Positions 1 to 7,502 of a stretch of DNA of 15,625 nt are shown here, in pieces. A model generated the notes under the pieces. The model saw only the letters and a program-made list of their open reading frames with translations. It had not been told where the DNA came from and ran no database searches. Source of the stretch: an uncultured Bacilli bacterium (lineage in GTDB: Bacteria > Bacillota_I > Bacilli_A > RF39 > UBA660); contig CALVPO010000026.1 of the NCBI GenBank assembly GCA_944351345.1, positions 1 through 15,625 of the forward strand. The letters run 5' to 3'. The first letter of the stretch is position 1; each line of letters starts with the position of its first letter. Both the position numbers and the translations under genes were made by a program.

Positions 1-1
1 A

Positions 2-1462
2 AATACAGAAGATTTTGGTGGAGCTTTAAGCGCAGAGCTTTTTACAGCATTTTATAATTTAGATCCAGAGATTGATTATTCTAATGATACTACAGGATGT
101 GGTGATGAGAGATTTATTACTACTGCTAAAAATAGAATTATTAGGGATAATGATTATTCATATGCTAGAAGTTGCTTATTAGAGAAAGGTACTATTCAAG
201 AAACTGGTGATGAAGAATATTATATTAGTTTTAATTGGATTTTTTCTACTTTAGTTGCTATTTTTACGTTATATTTTTTACTTAATTATTGTATTAGTGT
301 TGGTGTTAGGGTTATTCAATTAGCTGTTTTACAAATAATATCTCCTATGGCCATTATAGGATATTTAGCTCCTAAGAGCGATAATATGTTTACTAAATGG
401 GGAAAATTATACTTTGCGACCTATATAGATGTTTTTCTTCGAATTGCAATAATAAATTTGGTTGTTTATTTGTGCGGAGTTATAATGGAGAATTGGAAGG
501 AAGGTAATGGTGTGTTTTGGACTTCTGTAGGTTCGCCAGATGGAGTTACTAAAGTTTTAATTGGAGTAATGATGATTATGGCTTTATTGTCTTTTGCTAA
601 GAAGGCTCCAGAACTTATAAAACAACTATTTCCTCAAAGTACTAGTGGACTTAGCTTGGGTCTTGATAAGGATAACAAATCTGCTTTAGGTGCTGTAGGT
701 ATAGGTGCTGCTGGAGTAGGAGCAGTTGGACTTGCTGCTGCGAGTAGGGTTCCTGGATTAGTAAAAGGTGCTAGAGACACTATAAACGGAGTAAGAAGTG
801 GTAAAATTTCTAAGGGAGGAGCTGCTTGGAATGCAATTAAAGGAGCGGCCACTACAGTTGGTGGTGTAGCTGCTGGTGGAATTCGTGGTGTTGCTACTGG
901 AAGAAAAGGTGGAGTTGGAGGAGTTAAAAGTGCTCTTCAAGCCCAATCTAAAGCTAATCTTGCTAGAGCTGGAAGAATAAATTCTGGTCAAGGATTATTT
1001 AGTTACTATGCTGATAAGGCTTTACATGGCTTAGGTATGATGAATAGTTATGAACAACTATCTTCTGAAGTGTCTTCTTATAAAGATTTGAAATCTGATG
1101 TAAAAGATAATGATGTAATTAAAAATTTCAAACGTCAATATCAAGCTGAGTATAATGCTTGGGCTGCTAAAAATCCAGGTGCAAAAGAATCTTTATTTGT
1201 TCGTCAATATGCAGATAAATATGGTGTTAATTATGATCGTAGTGCTAATTTTGAATATGATGATTTAGAGAAAATTTACATGGAAGCAAGTTATAAAGAT
1301 CTTATGGAAAACAATGGAACATTCAGAACTAAGGTAGATATGCATAACAAAAGATTTGGAACTACATATAATGCTGAAACAGACTGGTCGACAATTAATA
1401 AAACTTTAAAAAATAAAAGTGAAGACTTCGAAAAAATGTCTGCTAGAAAACCAAGAAACTAG
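2..1462 (+). CDS. VirB6/TrbL-like T4SS membrane channel protein (5' truncated)
   Basis: The frame is open from the window edge, so the gene begins upstream; 486 residues are visible. The first third is a soluble or extracellular stretch, followed by hydrophobic segments around bases 236-360, 415-490 and 550-600. The region around 'ISPMAIIGYLAP' and 'MFTKWGKLYFATYIDVFLR' resembles the polytopic VirB6/TrbL-like proteins of Gram-positive conjugation systems, which line the translocation channel in the membrane. From about base 650 the protein changes to a Gly/Ala-rich stretch (to about 960) and then a charged, probably helical C-terminal tail, likely cytoplasmic. The PrgI gene follows after 20 bases, and VirB6-PrgI-VirB4 is the usual order in Firmicutes elements. 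The family call is by resemblance and context. An in-frame ATG at 347 lies inside the membrane region and is not the start. Confidence 0.75.
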   Translation, partial: NTEDFGGALSAELFTAFYNLDPEIDYSNDTTGCGDERFITTAKNRIIRDNDYSYARSCLLEKGTIQETGDEEYYISFNWIFSTLVAIFTLYFLLNYCISVGVRVIQLAVLQIISPMAIIGYLAPKSDNMFTKWGKLYFATYIDVFLRIAIINLVVYLCGVIMENWKEGNGVFWTSVGSPDGVTKVLIGVMMIMALLSFAKKAPELIKQLFPQSTSGLSLGLDKDNKSALGAVGIGAAGVGAVGLAAASRVPGLVKGARDTINGVRSGKISKGGAAWNAIKGAATTVGGVAAGGIRGVATGRKGGVGGVKSALQAQSKANLARAGRINSGQGLFSYYADKALHGLGMMNSYEQLSSEVSSYKDLKSDVKDNDVIKNFKRQYQAEYNAWAAKNPGAKESLFVRQYADKYGVNYDRSANFEYDDLEKIYMEASYKDLMENNGTFRTKVDMHNKRFGTTYNAETDWSTINKTLKNKSEDFEKMSARKPRN

Positions 1463-1482
1463 TTAAAGGAGTGTGATAGATA

Positions 1483-1812
1483 ATGAATGGATATTTAGTT
1501 CCTGCTAATGCAAAAAGGGGAATGTTGATATTTAATATATTTAGACCATTTGATTTAATTTTGTTTGGTTGTGCTGGTATTGCGCCTTCTCTTTTGTTGT
1601 TAATTATATTGCCTACTGAGAATATAGTTATGGCTATTTTGGCTATACTTCCTGCTTGTGTTACTGGGTTGTTGGTTTTTCCTGTTCCTAATTATCATAA
1701 TGTATTATGTATATTACAGAGTGTATATCGGTTTTATACCGAGAGAAGAAGATATTCTTGGAGAGGATGGTGTTTTTATGAACAATTCAAAACCACAAAC
1801 AGTAAAAAGTAA
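1483..1812 (+). CDS. PrgI-family conjugation membrane protein
   Basis: This 109-residue protein has two closely spaced hydrophobic segments (about residues 22-42 and 47-68) separated by a short polar turn, then a basic cytoplasmic tail containing 'YRFYTERRRYSW'. Size, the N-terminal 'YLVPANAKRG' type opening, the two-helix layout and the position just before VirB4 fit the PrgI family (VirB3-like role) of Gram-positive type IV secretion systems. PrgI-type proteins sit in the membrane and are thought to link the VirB4 ATPase to the channel. The start ATG at 1483 is preceded by AAAGGAG at suitable distance. The 3' end overlaps the next gene by 35 bases in another frame, which suggests coupled translation. 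Confidence 0.8.
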   Translation: MNGYLVPANAKRGMLIFNIFRPFDLILFGCAGIAPSLLLLIILPTENIVMAILAILPACVTGLLVFPVPNYHNVLCILQSVYRFYTERRRYSWRGWCFYEQFKTTNSKK

Positions 1813-2335
1813 GTACACTGAGAGTTGGATTCCTATTAAGGGAATAGAGAATGGGGTTATAATATTAGATAATAAATATAGAGTAACTGGTGTTAAGATA
1901 AGACCTAGAAATATATTTATTTTGGATGGTGCTACACAAGAGAATACTATAATAGCCCTAAAAAATTTTTATAATACAGTTGATTTTGATTTCTGGTTGA
2001 TTAGTGCTGATAGACCTGTTGATATAAGTGGATATTTAGCTAGACTTCAACTTCTATATAATCAAACTCCTAGTCCTGTTATTAGAAAACTTATTAATCA
2101 AGATATAATGAAAGCTAATGATTTTATGGATAATAATGTTACTGATACAGAATACTATATTTTATTTAAAGAAAAAAATATGGATATGATACAGAAAAGA
2201 CTTAGAACAATAATCACTGGTCTTGCTAATTGTGGATTGGATAGTGCTCAGACTTCTAATGAAGATTTGAGAGTAATATTAGATAATTTTTTGAATGGGG
2301 GAGTTAGAACTGATTTTGGGACGGTGACATCATAA
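1778..2335 (+). CDS. VirB4 N-terminal domain as separate protein (TraC-like)
   Basis: I choose the ATG at 1778 (185 residues) because GAGAGG lies at 1761-1766 and the longer open frame upstream is only a shadow of PrgI. The protein is soluble, with no membrane segment or nucleotide-binding motif. Its opening ('ESWIPIKGIENGVIILDNKYR') and the following alpha/beta pattern look like the N-terminal domain of VirB4/TraC conjugation ATPases. The next gene continues where the N-terminal part of a single-chain VirB4 would continue. The stop TAA (2333-2335) shares its last A with the next ATG (TAATG), so the two chains are probably made in fixed ratio by translational coupling and assemble into one VirB4 unit. 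That assembly is inference; the split itself is seen in the sequence. Confidence 0.65.
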   Translation: MNNSKPQTVKSKYTESWIPIKGIENGVIILDNKYRVTGVKIRPRNIFILDGATQENTIIALKNFYNTVDFDFWLISADRPVDISGYLARLQLLYNQTPSPVIRKLINQDIMKANDFMDNNVTDTEYYILFKEKNMDMIQKRLRTIITGLANCGLDSAQTSNEDLRVILDNFLNGGVRTDFGTVTS

Positions 2336-4119
2336 TGTTATTTAAGAGTGAAATAGCGCCTAAAGGTATTGAATGGCGCCCTAGAGATTTTATTATGAGT
2401 GATAAATATTGTACAGTACTTACTGTTATATCTTATCCTAGATATATTGGACCTGGTTATTTATCTAATCTTACTAATATGTCAGGTGTTAAGTTGGTTA
2501 TAAAACATATGCCACTACCTTTTTCTGTATTATCACATATGTTAAATAAAGAGATAGCAGATTTAAAAGCTAAATATCAACAAGAGAAAGATTTAACTAT
2601 TCAAGAGAGAATAAGGCAAGATGTTGATAGTTTGGAATATTATATTCAACAATTTACTGCTAGTCAGACTAAAACTTTTGATTTTCAGATGCATGTTTTA
2701 GTTACAGCTGATACTAAAGAACAATTAGAGAATAAAAAATTAAATTTGAGAAACTATATGGATGCTATGGAAATGAGAGCTATTCCTCTTAGTTTTGAAC
2801 AAGAAAGAGTATTTAAATCTATGCTTCCTATTTTTGAAAAACAAGAAATAGAAGATAGGATAGGTACACCAATGCCTTCTTCTACTATGGCTGCTATGTA
2901 TCCATTTGTTTTTGATAGTGTTAAAGATGAAGGATTATCTACTTTACTTGGTGTTGACTTTTCTGGTGGTGTAGTTTTATTTAATCAATTCTTGTATCAA
3001 ATAAGAAAAGAAAATAATAGAAATAATGCTAATATGATTATACTTGGAACTAGTGGATCTGGTAAGAGTACAGCTGCTAAATTAATGCTTAGAAGCCATA
3101 TAAGAAATGGTTATCAAATAGTTGCAATAGATCCTGAAGGTGAAATTAGTACTATGACAGAAATGTACGGTGGACAAGTAGTTGATTTAGGTAAGGGTGG
3201 TGCATACGGATTAATTAATCCACTTGAAATAATAGTTGATGCTGATGAAGAAGATGTAAAAAATGGATTAGGCTATACTATTCTTAATACAACTTTACAA
3301 AATTTAAAAGCTTTTATGAAATATTATTCTCCTGATATTGAAGAAGATGTTTTGAATATGTTTAGTGAAGTTGTACAAGATACATATGCTAGATTTGGTA
3401 TTAATTTTAATAGTGACTTTAGTAAATATACTTCTAAAGATTTTCCAGTTATGGATAATGTATACGAAACTATTATAGCTAGACTTAGGTCTATGACTGA
3501 AAAAACTCGAGAAAGAGATATAATGGAGAGACTTGAAATAAAAATTAGACCATTTACTAGAGAGCTTAGATATTATTTTAATGGTCATACCAGTATTAAT
3601 GCTAGTGGAGATTTTTTGGTATTTAATATTAAAGAACTTATGAATAGTGATGCTAATATTAGAAATGCTTTATTATTTAATGTTTTAAAGTATGCATGGG
3701 GTTTATGTCTTAATCCTAATGTTAATACTGTTTTATCTGTAGATGAGGCTCATGTTCTTCTTAGTGCTAAGAATACTTTAGGTGCTGAATTTTTAGCACA
3801 GGTTCAGAGAAGGGCGCGTAAATATAATACTGGTACAATTATTATTACACAACAACCTAGTGATTTTGTTGGACAAGATATTATTGTACATGGTAAAGCT
3901 ATATTTGATAATTCATCTTATTATTTAATAATGGGACTTAGAAAACAATCTGTTGATGATTTATCTATGCTTATTGATTTAAATGATAATGAGAGAGAAA
4001 GTATTAAGAGATACAATCAAGGAGATGCTCTATTTGTTTGTGGTAGTAGAAGAATGCAGATTAATGTAATAGTTAGTGAAGAAGAATTAGAATCATTTGG
4101 TTCTGGAGGAGGATTTTAA
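2335..4119 (+). CDS. VirB4-family T4SS ATPase (main chain)
   Basis: This 594-residue ATPase would power substrate transfer and/or channel assembly at the cytoplasmic face of the secretion system. The Walker A motif GTSGSGKST is at residues 238-246 (Lys244). The Walker B region 'VLSVDEAH' has Asp470-Glu471, followed by 'QVQRRARKYNTG' and 'IIITQQPSDF', typical of the VirB4/TraC C-terminal RecA-like fold. The first ~200 residues are VirB4 middle-domain sequence with a long helical section (about 70-110). Together with the preceding 185-residue protein the length (about 780) matches a normal single-chain Gram-positive VirB4. The start ATG overlaps the previous stop by one base. The hydrolase gene follows after 36 bases. 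No VirD4 coupling protein, relaxase or VirD2 gene is in the window. Confidence 0.92.
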   Translation: MLFKSEIAPKGIEWRPRDFIMSDKYCTVLTVISYPRYIGPGYLSNLTNMSGVKLVIKHMPLPFSVLSHMLNKEIADLKAKYQQEKDLTIQERIRQDVDSLEYYIQQFTASQTKTFDFQMHVLVTADTKEQLENKKLNLRNYMDAMEMRAIPLSFEQERVFKSMLPIFEKQEIEDRIGTPMPSSTMAAMYPFVFDSVKDEGLSTLLGVDFSGGVVLFNQFLYQIRKENNRNNANMIILGTSGSGKSTAAKLMLRSHIRNGYQIVAIDPEGEISTMTEMYGGQVVDLGKGGAYGLINPLEIIVDADEEDVKNGLGYTILNTTLQNLKAFMKYYSPDIEEDVLNMFSEVVQDTYARFGINFNSDFSKYTSKDFPVMDNVYETIIARLRSMTEKTRERDIMERLEIKIRPFTRELRYYFNGHTSINASGDFLVFNIKELMNSDANIRNALLFNVLKYAWGLCLNPNVNTVLSVDEAHVLLSAKNTLGAEFLAQVQRRARKYNTGTIIITQQPSDFVGQDIIVHGKAIFDNSSYYLIMGLRKQSVDDLSMLIDLNDNERESIKRYNQGDALFVCGSRRMQINVIVSEEELESFGSGGGF

Positions 4120-4155
4120 TTTTTTAGTAATTTTGTTGTAAGGAGGTAGAAGATT

Positions 4156-6147
4156 ATGGCCAATAATGTTAATAATAATGAAAATGTTAACAATAATGTT
4201 TCTGATGATAATAATTCAGTTGAAGCTAATTCTTCCCCTTCTTCTAACATGAATGTTAGTAATAATAGTGGTGCTAAAAATAATAGTTTTCTGAATAGAA
4301 TGGGATTATTTGGAAATAGAAGAAATGGTTATAGTAGTGGTATTGGTAATATTTTTGGAAGAAATAAGAAAAATTCTTCTCCTATGAGAAATGGGAGCAA
4401 TAGTTATCAAAATAGGATTGCTCAAAATAGGGAAAGACTTAATAGAGCCAGGGCTGAGAGAAATAATCCATATAAGAGAAATACTGGCAATAAAAATAAT
4501 AATGGAACAGATAATAATAAATCTGGTGCTACTGGAAGTACTACAAATAATACTAAAGAAAAAGGAATTCTTGATAAGGCAAAAGATAATCTTAATGTAT
4601 TAGGTGCTGGAGCTTCTTTAGCTGGTAGTCATGTCGATAATCTAAAAAATAAAGCTTCTACAGCTAGACATCCGTTAAAAGCTGCTAAAAGGGTTGTTGC
4701 TAATAAGATAAAGATGACAATTATGACATGGATTTCAGGTATTGCAATCGGTTGTGCACCTTATCTTTTAGGTATATTTGTTGCTATTATAGTTGTTTTA
4801 TTTGTACTTGGCCTTTTAGGAGATAATTCTGGTGGCAATATGCTATCACAATCTGGTGTCTGTTCATATAGTGTTGATGGTAAAAATGTTAGTGATGTTA
4901 AGGTTAGATTGCTTAATTGTGAAGGCTATACGCCTGTTGAAGGCGAAGAATTATTAGATTTTGAAACCTATATTACAGGTGTTGTTTATCAGGAAACTGG
5001 TGATAGCTCATATGAGGCATTAAAAGCACAAGCAGTAGCTGCTAGAAGTTATGCATTAAAGCGTGCTGGAATTATGGGCGGTGGATATGGCGTTACTTTA
5101 GAAGAAGAAGATGGCCAGTGGATTTTATCACTTAGAAGTTGTACTAATGATCAAGTTTTTTGTCATCCTGATAAAGGTTGCTGGTCAAATCGAAGAGGCG
5201 GCCAGACAAGTAATAGTAATCCAGGTGATTGGCCTAATTGTACTGTGCATTCTGGGGAAGACACTTCTAAAACTTGGCATAGAGGACCTCTTGATGCTGA
5301 TAGTGATGTTAGAAAGGCAGTTGAAGAGACTAGAGGTGAAGTTTTAGTTGATGACGATGGAAAAATAGTTAATACTGATTTCTTAGATACTAATCAGCAA
5401 TATTGGGATAGCTTAGCAGAGCAAGGTAAAGATTATCTAGAGATTTTAGTAGCTGATTATGGGGATCAAGGTGCTGCTAGAACTACTAGTAATTGTACTG
5501 CTAGTTCGTCAACTATAAATGATGCAGATATAAATACACTTATTAATTTAAGTCAGGAAGAAGCTTGGGAGCAATTGATTGGTAAGAGCACTAGCGATTC
5601 TCATCCTAGCATTAGTAAGTCTGAAATGGATGCAAGGGTTACAGAAATTACTGTTCCTATAAGAACTTGGAAGAGTGGTTCGGGACACAATCCACGGACC
5701 GATACTGAAAGAAAAGATAAAACTATTACTGTTAATAAAGCTATGGCTAGTTTATGGCAAGCGTTTTTTACGGATGTTTATAATGAAGCACCTGATTTTG
5801 TAATTAATAATGATTTGTATTGTTACAGTTATAGAAGTGTTACTGGGGGCGGATCTTTATCGGCACATGCTTATGGAGTTGCCTGTGACATTAATGCTAG
5901 TGTTTCTGGTAATGGTTATGGTGATACCTCCTATAGTAAATCAAAGTGGGAATCTTTACCTGAGACAAGATCTAAATATCAAGTTGTTTATAAGGGATCT
6001 AAAGTAGTGGAAATTGCTCACAAATATACCCTAATAAACGGTAGTGATTGGAAAAATCCACATGACGCAATGCATTTTAGTTTCATTAGAGATACAAGTA
6101 GATCATTTGCTCAAAGTTGTCAAGGTAAAATATCTTGTTCTTCTTAA
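4156..6147 (+). CDS. Membrane-anchored SpoIID-like / M15-type peptidase cell-wall hydrolase of the T4SS
   Basis: The 663-residue protein starts at an ATG behind AAGGAGG (4141-4147). Residues 1-~175 are Asn/Gly/Lys-rich low complexity, probably disordered and cytoplasmic. One membrane helix spans about 192-221; the rest would face the wall. Residues about 235-445 resemble SpoIID/LytB: 'EALKAQAVAARSYALK' follows 'ITGVVYQETG', in which Glu280 lines up with the catalytic Glu of SpoIID lytic transglycosylases, and 'GKDYLEIL' is a typical end of that domain. A Cys-rich patch ('SCTNDQVFCHPDKGC') sits where SpoIID binds zinc. Residues about 490-645 look like an M15 peptidase: 'SAHAYGVACD' gives ligands His571 and Asp578, and 'HDAMHF' gives Asp637 and His640. 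The predicted pair of activities (glycan and peptide cleavage) mirrors CwlT-type enzymes, and the slot after VirB4 is theirs. The role in opening the wall is inference. Confidence 0.85.
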   Translation: MANNVNNNENVNNNVSDDNNSVEANSSPSSNMNVSNNSGAKNNSFLNRMGLFGNRRNGYSSGIGNIFGRNKKNSSPMRNGSNSYQNRIAQNRERLNRARAERNNPYKRNTGNKNNNGTDNNKSGATGSTTNNTKEKGILDKAKDNLNVLGAGASLAGSHVDNLKNKASTARHPLKAAKRVVANKIKMTIMTWISGIAIGCAPYLLGIFVAIIVVLFVLGLLGDNSGGNMLSQSGVCSYSVDGKNVSDVKVRLLNCEGYTPVEGEELLDFETYITGVVYQETGDSSYEALKAQAVAARSYALKRAGIMGGGYGVTLEEEDGQWILSLRSCTNDQVFCHPDKGCWSNRRGGQTSNSNPGDWPNCTVHSGEDTSKTWHRGPLDADSDVRKAVEETRGEVLVDDDGKIVNTDFLDTNQQYWDSLAEQGKDYLEILVADYGDQGAARTTSNCTASSSTINDADINTLINLSQEEAWEQLIGKSTSDSHPSISKSEMDARVTEITVPIRTWKSGSGHNPRTDTERKDKTITVNKAMASLWQAFFTDVYNEAPDFVINNDLYCYSYRSVTGGGSLSAHAYGVACDINASVSGNGYGDTSYSKSKWESLPETRSKYQVVYKGSKVVEIAHKYTLINGSDWKNPHDAMHFSFIRDTSRSFAQSCQGKISCSS

Positions 6148-6164
6148 AATGTTGAGGTGATATT

Positions 6165-6926
6165 ATGAATAAGACTGATTTTAAAACTTTAATTGTTATA
6201 TTAGTAGTATTACTTGCTTTTTTATTAGTAGTTTTTGTTATCTATAATTTTACAGAAAAAGAAAAACAAGATATGTCTGGTAGTTTTATTGTTGATGGTA
6301 ATAGATTCTTTGAATATAATGGTACTAAATGGAGTGATCTTGGTTCAATCGATAGTATTATTATGAATAAATTTAAAATTTATTCTAATAATACTTATGT
6401 TGGTAACTATTCTGTATCTGAAAATAATGGTAAATATTATTTCTTTGATGATGAGTATGAAAGTCATGATGTTACTTCACCTTTTATTGCTATTAGTGAA
6501 GATAGTGAAGTAAGTGTAATAGATTATAAAATGGCTGATTTTAGTAGTAGTGATTATAATAAAGCCTCAGAATATTTAAGAAGTATTGATATTGATTATA
6601 ATGGAGAATATAATGTTAGTGATAAATATATAGTTGATTTAAATAATGATAATAAGTCTGATTACATTTATGTTTTATCTAATCAACTATATAGTGATGA
6701 TGTTTTTTATGTTGTTTTTGCTAATATTGGTAATGATTATATTACTATTAACAAACAAATTAATGTTAATGAAATAGAAAAATATACTTTAGGTTGGGTA
6801 CTTAATATATCTAATGATAAATTAAATGATATAATTTTGAGAAAAGAAGTTATGGAATTTTATGATTATTATTTATATAGATATTTTAAAAATCAAGAGT
6901 ATCAAAGAATTTTACCTAATGAATAA
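6165..6926 (+). CDS. Membrane-anchored extracellular protein, unknown function (T4SS operon)
   Basis: I do not recognise the family. The 253-residue protein begins with a short charged stretch and one hydrophobic segment (about residues 8-29) with no lipobox Cys or clear cleavage site, so it is probably anchored with the remainder outside the cell. The exterior is rich in Asp, Asn, Tyr and Ser. Residues 158-166 read DLNNDNKSD, a D-x-N-x-D-x3-D calcium-loop pattern like that of FG-GAP/VCBS or dockerin repeats, followed by the beta-strand-like 'YIYVLSN'. It starts 17 bases after the hydrolase stop, behind GAGGTGA, and is the last gene before a probable terminator, so it is likely co-transcribed with the secretion genes. 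A VirB8-like or surface accessory role is possible but nothing in the sequence proves it. Confidence 0.7.
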   Translation: MNKTDFKTLIVILVVLLAFLLVVFVIYNFTEKEKQDMSGSFIVDGNRFFEYNGTKWSDLGSIDSIIMNKFKIYSNNTYVGNYSVSENNGKYYFFDDEYESHDVTSPFIAISEDSEVSVIDYKMADFSSSDYNKASEYLRSIDIDYNGEYNVSDKYIVDLNNDNKSDYIYVLSNQLYSDDVFYVVFANIGNDYITINKQINVNEIEKYTLGWVLNISNDKLNDIILRKEVMEFYDYYLYRYFKNQEYQRILPNE

Positions 6927-6944
6927 TATTAATTTATATATATT

Positions 6945-6993
6945 ACACTATAATGTTAATTTATCTTAAGATATTTTAGCTATAGTGTTTTTT
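6945..6993 (+). terminator. Probable terminator of the T4SS operon
   Basis: ACACTATA (6945-6952) pairs with TATAGTGT (6981-6988), the right arm running into a T-rich tail (6986-6993). Inside is a second small palindrome, TATCTTAAGATA. The stem is AT-rich, so strength is uncertain, but it lies 18 bases after the last gene of the operon. Confidence 0.5.
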
Positions 6994-7064
6994 TATAAGT
7001 AATTAATATTTTATGTCTATTAATAAAAGTTAAATAACTATTTTTTTCTTTAGGGGAAAATACG

Positions 7065-7097
7065 CACATTATTTAAAAATAACCATAAAATAATGTG
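7065..7097 (+). promoter_or_regulatory. Candidate sporulation (sigma-K/E type) promoter within a perfect inverted repeat
   Basis: CATAAAATA at 7084-7092 matches the B. subtilis sigma-K -10 pattern CATANNNTA, and an AC dinucleotide (7066-7067) lies exactly 16 bases upstream, as in sigma-K -35 elements. The same stretch is a perfect 10-bp inverted repeat, CACATTATTT (7065-7074) and AAATAATGTG (7088-7097), with a 13-base gap. It could be an operator over the promoter or a hairpin. The downstream genes are YjcZ-like, consistent with mother-cell expression. The match is short and in AT-rich DNA, so chance is possible. Confidence 0.4.
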
Positions 7098-7124
7098 AAT
7101 AGAATAAAAAAGGGGGGATGCTAA

Positions 7125-7205
7125 TTGGCTAATTATGGATCTTCTGCAGCTATTGTTCTAGTATTATTTATTTTACTTATAATTATACTAGGTGCATGGA
7201 TATAA
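7125..7205 (+). CDS. YjcZ-like small sporulation-associated membrane protein (26 aa)
   Basis: A TTG start at 7125 gives a 26-residue protein: a short polar opening (MANYGSSAA) and then one hydrophobic helix (IVLVLFILLIIILGAWI). This layout closely resembles the YjcZ/SscA family of tiny spore-associated proteins, whose members have a Gly/Tyr-rich start followed by an 'ALIVVLFILLIIVG'-type helix. The run AGGGGGG (7111-7117) sits 7 bases before the TTG, ideal for ribosome binding, while the ATG at 7118 would yield only four codons, so TTG decides the frame. It is probably expressed with the 42-residue gene 20 bases downstream. Function in the family is poorly known; SscA in B. subtilis is reported to affect spore coat assembly. 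Confidence 0.7.
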   Translation: MANYGSSAAIVLVLFILLIIILGAWI

Positions 7206-7225
7206 TTTATTAGGAGGTGACTATT

Positions 7226-7354
7226 ATGACAACTAATTCTTGTAATTCTACTTGTAATACAGCTCCAAATAATTGTGGAACTGGTAATGGATTTTTAATT
7301 ATTGTAGTATTGTATATTTTACTTGCAATTATTTTGGGCTCTTGCTTCTTTTAA
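7226..7354 (+). CDS. YjcZ-like Cys-containing small membrane protein (42 aa)
   Basis: A clear AGGAGGTGA (7212-7220) precedes the ATG at 7226. The 42-residue product has a polar, Asn/Thr/Cys-rich head with Cys at 6, 10 and 17, a GTGNG hinge, and a hydrophobic helix (about 23-38) ending in SCFF. The helix type matches the neighbouring 26-residue protein, so the two look like diverged members of the YjcZ-like class. The Cys residues are an addition and could form disulfides or bind metal; that is inference. A strong hairpin terminator begins 6 bases after the stop, so the pair forms a small two-gene unit. Confidence 0.7.
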   Translation: MTTNSCNSTCNTAPNNCGTGNGFLIIVVLYILLAIILGSCFF

Positions 7355-7360
7355 TTGTTT

Positions 7361-7396
7361 GAGGTAACTTGTGTTATCTCATTTTTCTTTTTTTAT
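7361..7396 (+). terminator. Intrinsic terminator after the YjcZ-like pair
   Basis: GAGGTAAC (7361-7368) pairs with GTTATCTC (7373-7380), one G-T pair, with loop TTGT and a long T-rich tail (7382-7396). Confidence 0.8.
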
Positions 7397-7438
7397 TTTT
7401 TCTGATTATTGCTTGATGTAAATACCATGTAAATTATC

Positions 7439-7468
7439 TTGAAAAACGCTTTTAATATATGCTATAAT
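7439..7468 (+). promoter_or_regulatory. Sigma-A promoter of parE
   Basis: TTGAAA (7439-7444), an 18-base spacer and TATAAT (7463-7468), with TGC just before the -10 (extended -10). It lies 35 bases upstream of the parE start and after the terminator of the previous unit. Confidence 0.8.
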
Positions 7469-7502
7469 TATTTTGTAAATATAAGTGAGGATAAGTGATA
7501 AC

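Noticed and set aside
634..991. Minus-strand open frames opposite the VirB6-like gene
   Set aside because: They are low-complexity mirrors of the Gly/Ala-rich coding stretch, overlap each other in different frames and have no convincing ribosome site.
4156..6147. Calling the hydrolase the sporulation protein SpoIID itself
   Set aside because: The size, Asn-rich N-terminus, additional M15-like domain and place after VirB4 differ from SpoIID of about 340 residues.
7485..7502. GTG 7485 as the parE start
   Set aside because: It overlaps the likely Shine-Dalgarno for ATG 7503 and has only weak purines upstream; kept as an alternative.
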